Positions 1 to 7,505 of a stretch of 21,526 nucleotides of DNA are shown one piece after another (position 1 is the first letter of the stretch; each line of letters starts with the position of its first letter). The DNA comes from a virus. The stretch spans positions 1 through 21,526 of the IMG/VR virus record IMGVR_UViG_3300021081_000023; one strand, 5' to 3'. Under the pieces are notes generated by a model. That model saw only the letters and a program-made list of their open reading frames with translations, had not been told where the DNA came from and did no database searches. The translations under genes and the position numbers were made by a program.

Positions 1-398
1 AGGTCAAGGCCGGGAAACAGGGTATGACAGGCGACAGCCCCCAGGGTGACAATGACCTCCGGCTGGGTGTAGCGGATCTCGCGGGCCAGAAACTCATCGG
101 AGCAACAGGCGGCCAGTTGGGGGTTGGGATTGCCCCCGGCTTCGTCGGGAATGCACTTGACCAGATTGGTGATGTAGACCTGGGAATCCTTGAGCCCGGC
201 CAGCTTCAGGTAGTGGTGACGGAGTTCCTTGCCGGAATCGCCGATGAAGGGATGGCCGTGGCCCTCCCGGTCGCGCCGGTTGTTCTCTTCCTTGCCCGGA
301 GCCTCACCGATGAACATGACGCGGGCTGGCTGGGGGCCTTCCCCAAGGATGGGGAGGCGGCGGGAAGGGCAGAGGCGACAGCGGCGCTCATTTGACAC
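1..398 (-). CDS. Family 4 uracil-DNA glycosylase, C-terminus cut by window edge
   Basis: Removes uracil from DNA as the first step of base-excision repair. About 132 residues are visible and the C-terminus lies beyond position 1. The family 4 hallmarks can be read: an N-terminal CRLC pair (Cys7, Cys10), GEAPGKEE at 31-38, GHPFIGDSG at 48-56, ITNLVKC at 76-82, and PEVIVTLGAVACHTLF near the end. Cys7, Cys10, Cys82 and Cys98 sit where this family binds its 4Fe-4S cluster. The loop between GEAPG and PFIG is about 10 residues longer than I expect. I chose GTG at 398 because GGGGAGG lies about 7 bases upstream and it overlaps the end of the preceding gene by 11 bases. The catalytic C-terminal motif is outside the window, so activity cannot be judged. 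Family assignment is firm; the start is less certain. Confidence 0.88.
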   Translation of the reverse strand, partial: MSNERRCRLCPSRRLPILGEGPQPARVMFIGEAPGKEENNRRDREGHGHPFIGDSGKELRHHYLKLAGLKDSQVYITNLVKCIPDEAGGNPNPQLAACCSDEFLAREIRYTQPEVIVTLGAVACHTLFPGLD

Positions 399-666
399 GG
401 GCGGCGGCCTCCCCGGATTCGGTGATTACATACTCCCGGATTATGCGGCCGTCGATCAGCTTGACCACCCTATGAGACACCAAGCCACGACTGTCCAGGG
501 CTACAAATGTGGAGTAGGTGACTCGCCCCAAGTAGGAACTCACCAAAGCGCCAGATTGGGACCATTCCGGGTACATCATGCCCCGTTTGATAGCTACTGG
601 ACCCCGGCTGTCCATCTGCTTCAGAATGTCCAACATGAGCTGGGTGGGCTTATTCGTAGTAGCCAT
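388..666 (-). CDS. Small winged-helix-like protein (paralogue of the gene at 909-1298)
   Basis: A 92-residue protein whose layout fits a winged helix: a helix (LMLDILKQMDSRG), a variable segment, a helix (YSTFVALDSRGLVS), then a two-strand wing (HRVVKLIDGRIIREYVITESGEAA). It shares the pattern LDILxQMxxRG...TYxxF...IT.xGxE with the gene two positions upstream, so the two look like diverged duplicates. A longer frame reaches 741, but its extra residues are only a Gly/Asn-rich readout of the overlapping gene. ATG at 666, with AGGA 7 bases upstream, is the better start. It overlaps the preceding gene by 17 bases, suggesting translational coupling. The role is unknown; a DNA-binding phage regulator is an inference. 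Confidence 0.75.
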   Translation of the reverse strand: MATTNKPTQLMLDILKQMDSRGPVAIKRGMMYPEWSQSGALVSSYLGRVTYSTFVALDSRGLVSHRVVKLIDGRIIREYVITESGEAAARVK

Positions 667-958
667 AGTAATTCCTGATCTCCTCCCGGCCCCAGTCGGG
701 CCGTTTCCGTTCCAGTTCCCGTTTCCGTTTCCACTCCTCAATCAACAGGTGCATTTCGGTTCCGTAGTCCAGTTCCCCCAGAGTGATACCCCAGCCTTCC
801 GGATCGGTGAACGGGTAATGAGCGAATTGGCCGTGGTCCATGGCCACCCACCGGCACAGGAGCCATATTGAGGCCAGACCGAAGAACTCCCGCTGGAAGT
901 CCAGCCAATCACTGGCGGTTGAAGTCGTTATGGGACAGGGCGGCATAGACCCCGGCAT
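650..958 (-). CDS. Hypothetical protein, charged C-terminus
   Basis: I do not recognise this 102-residue protein. The middle is aromatic and looks folded (SDWLDFQREFFGLASIWLLCRW, then DHGQFAHYPFTDPEGWG). The C-terminus is a highly charged helix (IEEWKRKRELERKRPDWGREE) followed by a Tyr-rich tail (NYYGYY). I chose ATG at 958, with GGAGG 6 bases upstream; a further ATG at 964 directly abuts that SD sequence, and a later start at 841 is possible. With the 958 start it overlaps the end of the upstream winged-helix gene by 50 bases in another frame, which is long even here. It sits in the early operon between two related winged-helix genes. Confidence 0.65.
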   Translation of the reverse strand: MPGSMPPCPITTSTASDWLDFQREFFGLASIWLLCRWVAMDHGQFAHYPFTDPEGWGITLGELDYGTEMHLLIEEWKRKRELERKRPDWGREEIRNYYGYYE

Positions 959-1298
959 TGGCATCCTCCTCTCCAGCTTTTCCGGACTTCACTGTCTCCA
1001 GTCCCAGCTTGGTGATCCTCCAGCGCCGGTACATGGTCCCGATCTTGCGCCCAAATGTGACTGACGTGATGAATCCACTGAGTCTTAGCCGTTCCATGAC
1101 GCTCCGCCTGAACCGTCTCCTGTCCGGATGGCGGCACAGGAACGGACCATAGGTAATGTCCCGCCACCAGCACGACCAGATACCCATCTGGACAAAACCC
1201 CCGGTATTGGACCGTATGGTCCCCCTTTCGGCCATCTGCCTCAGGATGTCCAGGGCCGACGCGCTTAGCTTGTATGTAGGTTTGGCTTTCTTGCTCAT
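909..1298 (-). CDS. Winged-helix-like protein (paralogue of 388-666)
   Basis: A 129-residue protein with a winged-helix-like order of elements: a basic N-terminal tail (MSKKAKPTYKL), helix SASALDILRQMAERG, a Trp-rich stretch (GIWSCWWRDITYGPF), a basic recognition-helix candidate (DRRRFRRSVMERLRLSGFI) and a wing (SVTFGRKIGTMYRRWRITKLGLE). The C-terminus is loosely acidic. Start ATG at 1298 shares an ATGA with the stop of the ERCC4 nuclease gene, so the two are probably translated together. The long frame reaching back to 1700 is an antiparallel shadow and is not used. Likely a DNA-binding accessory or regulator; no specific family recognised. Confidence 0.78.
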   Translation of the reverse strand: MSKKAKPTYKLSASALDILRQMAERGTIRSNTGGFVQMGIWSCWWRDITYGPFLCRHPDRRRFRRSVMERLRLSGFITSVTFGRKIGTMYRRWRITKLGLETVKSGKAGEEDANAGVYAALSHNDFNRQ

Positions 1299-2080
1299 TC
1301 CGTCTCTCCCTTCCTCAATCTCAGGCTGTCCACGGCCCGTTTGGCGATGGTGGGGCCGATTCCCGGTATGGTCTCCCAGTCCCTCTGGTCGGCGGCGACC
1401 ATGTCCAGGACCGTCTTGAATTTGTTTTCCACGGCGGCCGACTTTCCCCAGCCGATCCCCGGCAGCAGGGCGGCCACCTGACGGACCAGACTGGGGGCGG
1501 CGAAACTGGCAAGCCCGATGGTGTCCGGGGGCTGGTAGAAGATACTGGTGCCAACCGATTTGTGGTCCTCCCAGGGCTTGATCCACCAGCGGGCTAGGGA
1601 GTCCACCTGGGCGGCCGTGTCCCGTATGGAGGCCGTTCTCCTGATCCTGATTCCCCCCCTCATCTCCAGGCTGTTCAGGTATCCGTCGAACTCCCGCCAC
1701 AGGTAGCCGGGTCCGCTGGCCGAATTCCTCAACGCCGTCCAGCTACCGCCCCTGGGGACCTCCAGGAGGCCGTCGTCACTGGCCCGGACAATGCCCTCCA
1801 CGATCAGATAGTAGTAGTCGTACCGGCGAACCATGCCCGGTAACTGGTAGCCTGGGAGCCGCCTGGAACGCATGGAGGCCAACAGGTCCCGAATGGTCTT
1901 ATACTCCACCCCGACCAGGACCGGCCCACGGGGGCCTGAGCCGTCGAAACTCAGGTCCCCGTACTCCAGCCGGGTGAGCGCTATCTCCAGACCCCTATGG
2001 CGCAAGTGGGGGGCCAGATCCTTCGACCCGGCCCGGTCGTCCAGTTCGATGAAGGGTTGGAGAGTCTGAACGGCGGCCAT
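1295..2080 (-). CDS. ERCC4-type (XPF/Mus81-like) structure-specific nuclease with C-terminal helix-hairpin-helix
   Basis: A 261-residue predicted endonuclease for branched DNA. The N-terminal ERCC4 nuclease fold shows ELDDRAGSKDL (residues 12-22), an LEYGDLSF segment around Asp42, and VGVEYKTIRDLLASMRSRRLPGYQ (57-79), which matches the ERKx3D active-site motif except that Arg is Tyr (EYKx3D). Two helix-hairpin-helix motifs follow, LPGIGWGKS at about 206-214 and IPGIGPTIAKRA at about 238-249, the duplicated (HhH)2 layout of XPF-family proteins. It starts 4 bases after the stop of the preceding gene and its own stop overlaps the next start. Processing of recombination or replication intermediates is inferred from family and neighbours. 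Confidence 0.88.
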   Translation of the reverse strand: MAAVQTLQPFIELDDRAGSKDLAPHLRHRGLEIALTRLEYGDLSFDGSGPRGPVLVGVEYKTIRDLLASMRSRRLPGYQLPGMVRRYDYYYLIVEGIVRASDDGLLEVPRGGSWTALRNSASGPGYLWREFDGYLNSLEMRGGIRIRRTASIRDTAAQVDSLARWWIKPWEDHKSVGTSIFYQPPDTIGLASFAAPSLVRQVAALLPGIGWGKSAAVENKFKTVLDMVAADQRDWETIPGIGPTIAKRAVDSLRLRKGETE

Positions 2081-2083
2081 GGG

Positions 2084-2386
2084 TTATTTCCAGAATCGGC
2101 CGATCAGCCGCTCAATCCGGTCCGCCAAGGCGTAGTCCATGCCCGTGGGGATGGTAATGACCTCGTTCCCCTCCCGCCTGATCAGGAGGCATTCCCCGTC
2201 ATGATTCCGGATAGTGGTAAAGGACCGCCCGCTTATCTGGTGGTATTGGGGCTGTACCGCCTTGTTCCCGAATCCGAAGTTAGATGGCATCGTGAAACCT
2301 GGATCGTCCGGATGTCTGGACTTTGGCTTTAGGGGTGGCATGACCGCTACGGCCTCCACCCCCGGATTGTCTTTCTGTCTTTCCAT
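2084..2386 (-). CDS. Hypothetical protein between RecA-like ATPase and ERCC4 nuclease
   Basis: I do not recognise this 100-residue protein. The first 35 residues look disordered and Pro-rich (GVEAVAVMPPLKPKSRHPDDPG). The rest (HQISGRSFTTIRNHDGECLLIRREGNEVITIPTGMDYALADRIERLIGRFW) reads as a small beta-rich fold followed by a helix. ATG at 2386 has AGGGAGA about 7 bases upstream. It lies 19 bases downstream of the ATPase gene and 3 bases before the nuclease gene, so it is co-expressed with both; a small partner of one of them is a guess. Confidence 0.72.
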   Translation of the reverse strand: MERQKDNPGVEAVAVMPPLKPKSRHPDDPGFTMPSNFGFGNKAVQPQYHQISGRSFTTIRNHDGECLLIRREGNEVITIPTGMDYALADRIERLIGRFWK

Positions 2387-2405
2387 TTGTTGGTCTCCCT
2401 TCTTC

Positions 2406-3209
2406 CTATTCCCAATAGCTGTAATTGGTGTCCGGCCAACACATGGAGGCCAGCGTGGGGAAGTTGCACAGGCCGCCCCGTAGCTCCTCCCCGATCAGGT
2501 TCTCCGCCTCATAGCGGCTGTCCAGAATCCGGATGTAGAACTCCAGGCCATCGTCGGTCTTGGCCCGGTCGTGCTCAATGACCACGTCGGCCATATAGCC
2601 CATCTGACTGAAGCCGGACCGCTCAAACTTGCCGGTCCAGCTATCTTTTCCAGCCGTGCCTTTGTATTCCTTTTTGACCTTGTGAATCCAGACCGAGTTG
2701 ATGGGGCTGGTGTGGATCACCTTGATGAGATCGGACATCTCCGTATTGGCTTCGGTGTAGTGCTGGGGCATGACCTGGGTGAGTTTCCCAAACCGGGCCA
2801 TCCTCAGCGTTTCCCAGACCTCCGTCCCGGTATCCATCAGGACGCTCCGGAAATACCCGCTCAGGGCCATCTCCCGGATGTTCTTTTTCAGCTTGTCCCA
2901 TTCGGCCTCTTTCTCCCTGGTGGAATCGGCCCTGTCGGGAACGGCGTAGTGATACAGGAATATCTTCTTTCCGAAGTCCCGTTTGAACTTGGCCGCGATT
3001 TCCTTGGTCCCCGTGTCCGTGTAGATGACGCCGATGGGTCCGGGCATGGTGAAAGCCCAGTGGGTCTTGCCCCTCTTTTCATGGGCGCTGGAGCATATCA
3101 TCAGATGCGGGTGGAGCCGGTCCTGGGCCTCCTCCAGGCCCATGGCCAGCATGGCCCGCTTGTCCAGCGCCTTGGTGGCGTGTTCATAACCCTCATATCC
3201 ACCCATCAC
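2406..3209 (-). CDS. Phage RecA-like/Sak4-like AAA ATPase
   Basis: A 267-residue predicted P-loop ATPase of the phage nucleotide-binding group that includes Sak4-type single-strand annealing recombinases. Visible: hydrophobic strand HLMICSS, P-loop SAHEKRGKTHWAF (residues 41-53), a strand after it (IGVIYTDTGT), Walker B-like YFRSVLMDTGTEVW (119-132), and INSVWIHKVKKEYKGTAGKDSW (about 160-180) in the position of a sensor/DNA-binding segment. The first Gly of the usual GxxxxGKT is Ala42. Start is GTG at 3209, sharing GTGA with the upstream stop, or ATG at 3206. Neighbouring nucleases and helicase support a role in DNA recombination or replication. The exact subfamily is an inference. Confidence 0.8.
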   Translation of the reverse strand: MMGGYEGYEHATKALDKRAMLAMGLEEAQDRLHPHLMICSSAHEKRGKTHWAFTMPGPIGVIYTDTGTKEIAAKFKRDFGKKIFLYHYAVPDRADSTREKEAEWDKLKKNIREMALSGYFRSVLMDTGTEVWETLRMARFGKLTQVMPQHYTEANTEMSDLIKVIHTSPINSVWIHKVKKEYKGTAGKDSWTGKFERSGFSQMGYMADVVIEHDRAKTDDGLEFYIRILDSRYEAENLIGEELRGGLCNFPTLASMCWPDTNYSYWE

Positions 3210-3577
3210 TGAATCCCTCCACCAGGGCGTCCGGTCACAATAGCGGACCTGTTGGCTTCTCTTTCCCGGCTCAGGTACATGACGATCACGTCGGCGAACG
3301 TCATGCCCTTATGCTTGCCCTGTTTGATTTCGGCGGTGTAGTTCTCCCGCAGATACAGGGAGATCGCGCTCTGGTCCTTCATCGCCTGTTTATAGGCCTC
3401 CAGGTTGGATTTGATCTGGGCCGTCATGACCTCCAGGACCCGCTTGGATTCCACCAGTCCCAGCGCCTCTTTCCGGATAATGTCCCAGACCTGGGTGGCG
3501 TTCTCTATCAACCCCCGTTCCGCCATTCCGGCCAGATCGTCCAGCGTCGGTATTTTTCTCTCCGTGTCTTCATCCAT
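3206..3577 (-). CDS. Hypothetical helical protein upstream of the RecA-like ATPase
   Basis: A 123-residue, mainly alpha-helical, charged protein (TLDDLAGMAERGLIENATQVWDIIRKEALGLVESKRVLEVMTAQIKSNLEAYKQ...), ending in a Gly-rich tail GRPGGGIQ. No catalytic motif is visible. ATG at 3577 follows an AGAGGA-type SD sequence; the frame continues to 3805, but that part lies over the FkbM gene and has no protein-like character. Its stop overlaps the start of the ATPase gene, so the two are coupled. A small accessory to the ATPase is possible on position alone. Confidence 0.75.
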   Translation of the reverse strand: MDEDTERKIPTLDDLAGMAERGLIENATQVWDIIRKEALGLVESKRVLEVMTAQIKSNLEAYKQAMKDQSAISLYLRENYTAEIKQGKHKGMTFADVIVMYLSREREANRSAIVTGRPGGGIQ

Positions 3578-3602
3578 CTGTTTCGTCCTCTCTTTCTTTC
3601 CC

Positions 3603-4607
3603 TCAACCCACCAGCTTGCAATCATCGGCCACGTCGGAGGCTTCCAGCACGTTTCGCCGCCTGATATCGGAGGCGTGAATCCCGATGAGCATATCCGAGA
3701 TAATGTCACTGGTCTTCCGGCTGTCCTGCCCTCTGGCGATCTGATCCGGGGCCAGTTTCGGGTTATCTCTCCTGAAGTAACGGGCCGCGTGCCTGTAGGC
3801 CACATAGCCCATCTCTTTCAGCGTCTCCATGATCCTGGGCCTGTTCCATTCAAATTCCAGGTAGACCACCGGCTTGTATTCGGCGATGCTTCCGGCCGCC
3901 CCCATCAGGACATCGACCTCCATTCCCTCCACGTCGATTTTCATGAAGTCGAACGGAGGCAGCTTGGCGTTATCCACCGTGTCCATCTGGGTAACGTCCC
4001 CGTTGTCAGACACCGGGTCCATCCTCATCCCGCCCGTATTGCATACCAGGAACGGGTTGATGGTGGGGACCTTTATCAGCGCCTGGGTGGCCCCTACCGC
4101 CACTCTGGCCGCATCCACGTTGTACACCCCATTGAGCGCCAGATTGCCGCAGAGCATCTGGAACGCCAGCCGCTGGGGCTCCACGGCGAACACCGTACCC
4201 CGATGGGCCAATCCCGCCAGCGCCAAGGTGTGGAGCCCGCAGTTGGCCCCGATGTCCAGGGCCAGCGAATTGGGCTGGACGAACAGCCGGAACACATCCA
4301 CTTCGGCGTCGATGTACTCCCCGTAGGTCTCCACCAGCCATGACATGAATTCCTCATTCCGGCTGATCATGACCCGGCTGAACTGAGACCCGTAGTGTTT
4401 GGCGTCCCCGGATTCGGCGTACTTGGCCGCCCAGGGCCACTCAAACGGGAGTACCCGGACCGGGTTATCCGGCGCGTCTCCCAGTCCGGCCACATAGGAC
4501 GGCCGCTCAATCTCCACCATTTCCAGGTGGGCGTCCACCGGCACAGGCCAGTCTCTGTCCGCCTCCTGGGGTTGGGCCATTGGCGTATCGCTTCTCTTGT
4601 CTTCCAT
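3603..4607 (-). CDS. FkbM-family SAM-dependent methyltransferase
   Basis: A 334-residue methyltransferase predicted to O-methylate a sugar or other hydroxyl group. The SAM-binding fold spans roughly residues 110-270: motif I LALDIGANCG (115-124), the acidic ribose-binding end of strand 2 in VFAVEPQ (139-145), NLALNG, and the FkbM-typical FMKIDVEGMEVDVL (221-234) followed by VVYLEFEW. The N-terminal 110 residues and the basic C-terminus (ARYFRRDNPKLAPDQ...) are less conserved in appearance. ATG at 4607 has GAGGAG about 8 bases upstream. A copy of the TTTAGANTCTAAA palindrome ends 24 bases before the start. It lies directly after the TPR/glycosyltransferase-like gene, so modification of the same glycan is likely. 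Family firm, substrate unknown. Confidence 0.9.
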   Translation of the reverse strand: MEDKRSDTPMAQPQEADRDWPVPVDAHLEMVEIERPSYVAGLGDAPDNPVRVLPFEWPWAAKYAESGDAKHYGSQFSRVMISRNEEFMSWLVETYGEYIDAEVDVFRLFVQPNSLALDIGANCGLHTLALAGLAHRGTVFAVEPQRLAFQMLCGNLALNGVYNVDAARVAVGATQALIKVPTINPFLVCNTGGMRMDPVSDNGDVTQMDTVDNAKLPPFDFMKIDVEGMEVDVLMGAAGSIAEYKPVVYLEFEWNRPRIMETLKEMGYVAYRHAARYFRRDNPKLAPDQIARGQDSRKTSDIISDMLIGIHASDIRRRNVLEASDVADDCKLVG

Positions 4608-4631
4608 ATCTGTTCTCCTCTTGGTAAAAAC

Positions 4632-4644
4632 TTTAGACTCTAAA
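4632..4644. promoter_or_regulatory. Operator candidate A, upstream of the FkbM gene
   Basis: Core TTTAGACTCTAAA, a perfect 13-base palindrome about a central C. It fills the short gap between the TPR-glycosyltransferase stop and the FkbM start, 24 bases before the ATG at 4607 and just before the SD. It is flanked by A and T runs. Confidence 0.75.
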
Positions 4645-4651
4645 CTTTTCC

Positions 4652-6799
4652 CTAATCGGCGTCCATTATCGACCGGCGGAGGGCTTCCGCCGATCTGGGA
4701 GTGTCCGGGGAGTCCGGGTTATCCCGGTCGCCGTCAGCCTCCCTGATCGTGTAGTCCAGTAGACCCCTCACATGGGCCTGGGCGGCCCTGTAGGCGGCCT
4801 GGAAGGCCACGGCCATGGAATAGGACTGATAGTCCGGTTCGGTCGCCTCCGGACCGCTGGGGAAGGGGCTGAAGTCGCATTGTACGGGCGCGGCAAAGGT
4901 GGGATTGGGTGGATTCTGCCGGTAGATCCTGGTCGTGGGGTCCGGCTGGGTGGACCAGACCGGGCATCTTTCCGTTGGCCCATCCACACAGTCCGGAAGG
5001 TTGTTGAGGTCCAGTTGGCCGTGCCAGGGGGGCATACCCCAGCGGGCGTCCGGGCAGTAGGGCAGGACAATCCATACGGGGATACCCAGGAGGCGGCACA
5101 GGTGGGCCACCACCGTATCAACCGTCACCACGGCGTCCATGCCGGTCAGGAACACGGCCAGATCGTGGGTGGAGCCGATATGGGGAGTCAGGTCCTGGAC
5201 TCCCAGCGGCATCCGGATCTGGCCTGGGTAGTAGGCCCGCTGGACCGAGAACAGGCGCATGGGTGGATCACAACCCAGGTGCGGACTCAGTTTGGTGACG
5301 ATACCGGCCACAAGGTCATCCCGTACGGATCTGGCCCAGTCGCCTGGGTGGGCTGGAGACCCGTGCCAGCAAAGGCCCACGTTGGCTACTCCGTCGTAGC
5401 GGCGGACCGGGCAGCCGGACTCGTCCAGGTCCAGAGCCTTTTCCAGCTCAAAAGTCAGATCGCTTAGAGGGGTGGTTACAGACAGGTCGATATCCTGATC
5501 CGGCCAATCCGGCCTGTTCAGGAGTGCGGGGATGTCCATGTGGCCAATCCACAAGCGGTCCGAGTCGAACTGGTCCATGGCTTCGGCTGGGCTCTGAATG
5601 GCGACGGCGCTGGCCAGCGTGGCGTGAGATATCACGGTATGGATCAATTTGGCGTTGGCTACCGGACAGACGATCTTGATGAGCCACTGGCCGAATACCT
5701 TGCCGTCGCTCCACATCCGTCCATCGGTTGAGTTGCGGGCCTTGACGACGGTCCGGATGAACTGGACCAGTTTGGGGAGCGCCTGTATCTGGTCGCCAAG
5801 TCCCTGTTCCATGTAAATCCCGACTGGCCCGGTCAGTCTCTCCATGCTTACCAGACCGGGGTCCGTCAGCCGTCCGGAGTTTCTGTTACAGGCCACCGTG
5901 TAATCGTTCACCGGGTAATTGAGCCAACGTCTGAAGTTGGGGAACTCCGATATCTGCCCGTGAATCAGGTGGAGTCCGTCGATCATGGACTGGGCTAGAA
6001 CCGTCATGCCGGTCCTGGTAGCGGCGTCCTGGTCGCCCCATTCGATGGAATACGGTTTTGGTCTGGTCTCCCCGTCTTTCCAGTCTTTCCGGTCTTTCCG
6101 GTCCTGTACCGAGATTCTGACCGATTCCCGGTCCACCGAATCGGGGCCTCCCTCTTTGGCCATGCGGTAACACTCGTGGTAGGCGGCTAGTGCCTGCCGG
6201 TAGTATCCACCGTTTTCCGGGGTACCCCAGGCGGCATCCATACGGGCCAGCACGGACCCCAATTGGAACCACATGACGGCCCGTTTGGGCCAGAGTGCAA
6301 TCGCCCAGCGGCTGTAGGTCTGGGCCAGTTGCAAAGCCCCGGCCTTCATGTGGCATACGCTCATGTTGTGGAAGCAGACTGCCCGCTCCCTGGTGTGGTA
6401 CTTGGCCGGGTCCGGCTCCCGCCTGTCCAACCCTTCGTACAGCTCCAGGGCGCGGCCACAGGCTTCCCGGCAGGCCTTGAACCATGTGGCGTCCATCTGG
6501 GCCAACAGGCTCCCCAGATTGATCCACGCTTCTGGACTTCCCCCACCCTCACGCCGGGCGCAATCGGCCAACAGGATCATAGCCGTTTCCTTCATCGGCA
6601 CGGGCAAGGCCATCAGTTGAATAGCGGCGGCCAACTGGTGATCGTGAATCAGCGTGGGGTGGTTGAACACGTTGGCCAGACGCCCGTAGGTATGGCGCTC
6701 CCATTCCTCCGCCGTCCTGGGACCTTGCGTCCGGCCAGCCGACTTTTTCCCAATACCGGCTACCTCATCAATATAATCGGCGTCGAATTCATCGCTCAT
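4652..6799 (-). CDS. TPR-repeat protein with glycosyltransferase-like (GT-B/heptosyltransferase-type) C-terminal domain
   Basis: A 715-residue two-part protein. Residues about 70-225 are TPR-like helical pairs (AWINLGSLLAQMDATWFKACREACGRALELYEG; AVCFHNMSVCHMKAGALQLAQTYSRWAIALWP; AVMWFQLGSVLARMD...ALAAYHECYRMA). A charged linker with three (R/W)KD repeats follows, then a glycosyltransferase-like half: MEQGLGDQIQALPKL (about 330-344), VGLCWHGSP, and HDLAVFLTGMDAVVTVDTVVAHLCRLLGIPVWIVLP (about 545-580), ending DARW, where bacterial TPR-glycosyltransferases usually have DWRW. These motifs resemble the sugar-nucleotide binding half of family 9-like enzymes. ATG at 6799 has GGAG 9 bases upstream; TTG at 6814 is an alternative. 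Probably works with the adjacent FkbM enzyme. Function by family, target unknown. Confidence 0.85.
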   Translation of the reverse strand: MSDEFDADYIDEVAGIGKKSAGRTQGPRTAEEWERHTYGRLANVFNHPTLIHDHQLAAAIQLMALPVPMKETAMILLADCARREGGGSPEAWINLGSLLAQMDATWFKACREACGRALELYEGLDRREPDPAKYHTRERAVCFHNMSVCHMKAGALQLAQTYSRWAIALWPKRAVMWFQLGSVLARMDAAWGTPENGGYYRQALAAYHECYRMAKEGGPDSVDRESVRISVQDRKDRKDWKDGETRPKPYSIEWGDQDAATRTGMTVLAQSMIDGLHLIHGQISEFPNFRRWLNYPVNDYTVACNRNSGRLTDPGLVSMERLTGPVGIYMEQGLGDQIQALPKLVQFIRTVVKARNSTDGRMWSDGKVFGQWLIKIVCPVANAKLIHTVISHATLASAVAIQSPAEAMDQFDSDRLWIGHMDIPALLNRPDWPDQDIDLSVTTPLSDLTFELEKALDLDESGCPVRRYDGVANVGLCWHGSPAHPGDWARSVRDDLVAGIVTKLSPHLGCDPPMRLFSVQRAYYPGQIRMPLGVQDLTPHIGSTHDLAVFLTGMDAVVTVDTVVAHLCRLLGIPVWIVLPYCPDARWGMPPWHGQLDLNNLPDCVDGPTERCPVWSTQPDPTTRIYRQNPPNPTFAAPVQCDFSPFPSGPEATEPDYQSYSMAVAFQAAYRAAQAHVRGLLDYTIREADGDRDNPDSPDTPRSAEALRRSIMDAD

Positions 6800-6819
6800 T
6801 TTGTGGTTCTCCAATCCAT

Positions 6820-7443
6820 TTATTCCGTATGTTCGGGCGTTTCGTTGTTATGGTCTTCAGCCTTGCCATGTACTTCGGCCTTGGCCTCATCCTTGTAGCG
6901 GAGCATCTGAGCCCAGTTGCTATCCAGCTCTCCCTGGGTGAACTCAAAGCCGTATACCGCATATTCGGGCCGGGCGTTGGCAAATCCCCGCTGGTAGTCG
7001 CCATTGACCCAGAACACATGGAGCCAAGCCTCACGGACTCCCAGGGCGTGGCAGTAGTTTTTCATCTGGGCCATCCAATACCATTCCTTGGACCAGTTCT
7101 CCGATCTCCGTTTGGACTTCCAGGTCAGCTTGAATTCATGCAACCGGCCCCCAGTAGCATCTAGCGTCAGTCCGTCCGGGGTCATGACTATCCCGTCCTG
7201 TTCGATCTCCCCAAAGTGGTACATCATGCCCGGTATCCTGGTGCTGAGCCATTCCTCCCAGGCCAGACCCAGGCTCATCCTCAGGACGGCTACCTCGTCC
7301 GGCCCCTCCTCGTCATCGTCGATCTTCAGGAATCCGGCCCTGACGGCGATGTACTTGACGATCCCGCTGGCGTGAACTCCGGAGGACCGGCCATGGCCAT
7401 CGTCCATCTGAACGTGGTTCTGTTCGACTATCCATTGGCGCAT
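6820..7443 (-). CDS. PD-(D/E)XK nuclease (YqaJ/RecB/Cas4-like)
   Basis: A 207-residue predicted exonuclease-type protein. The active site can be read as GLAWEEWL (Glu63/64), MTPDGLTLD (Asp90) and HEFKLTW (Glu103-x-Lys105), the TPDG...E-x-K arrangement typical of YqaJ-like and RecB-like phage nucleases. WYWMAQMKNYCHALGVREAWLHVFWVNGDY follows, matching the helix and strand that carry the conserved Gln/Tyr motif (QMKNYCHALG). ATG at 7443 has AAGGGG 8 bases upstream. It is followed closely by the TPR-glycosyltransferase gene. With the RecA-like ATPase and helicase it would supply end resection for recombination; that role is inferred. Confidence 0.85.
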   Translation of the reverse strand: MRQWIVEQNHVQMDDGHGRSSGVHASGIVKYIAVRAGFLKIDDDEEGPDEVAVLRMSLGLAWEEWLSTRIPGMMYHFGEIEQDGIVMTPDGLTLDATGGRLHEFKLTWKSKRRSENWSKEWYWMAQMKNYCHALGVREAWLHVFWVNGDYQRGFANARPEYAVYGFEFTQGELDSNWAQMLRYKDEAKAEVHGKAEDHNNETPEHTE

Positions 7444-7505
7444 GATCCGGTCCCCTTTCGTTCACTCATCCGATTGGCCTATTGCCGTCTACCATCTCCA
7501 TTCCC

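Noticed and set aside
24-395. Plus-strand 123-residue frame
   Set aside because: Antisense to a clear uracil-DNA glycosylase; no SD and composition typical of a GC-rich shadow.
667-741. Gly/Asn-rich N-terminal extension (GNGNGNWNGNG) of the gene at 388-666
   Set aside because: It is a readout of the Lys/Arg/Glu codons of the overlapping gene in another frame; ATG at 666 has a better SD.
3405-4343. Plus-strand 312-residue frame opposite the FkbM gene
   Set aside because: Long only because of codon bias on the other strand. His/Val/Gly-rich, no recognisable motif, while the minus strand has a clear methyltransferase.
4626-4650. Site A with flanking A and T runs as an AT-rich bidirectional terminator
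   Set aside because: The stem has almost no GC pairs, and the same palindrome occurs elsewhere without T-runs, so a protein-binding site fits better.
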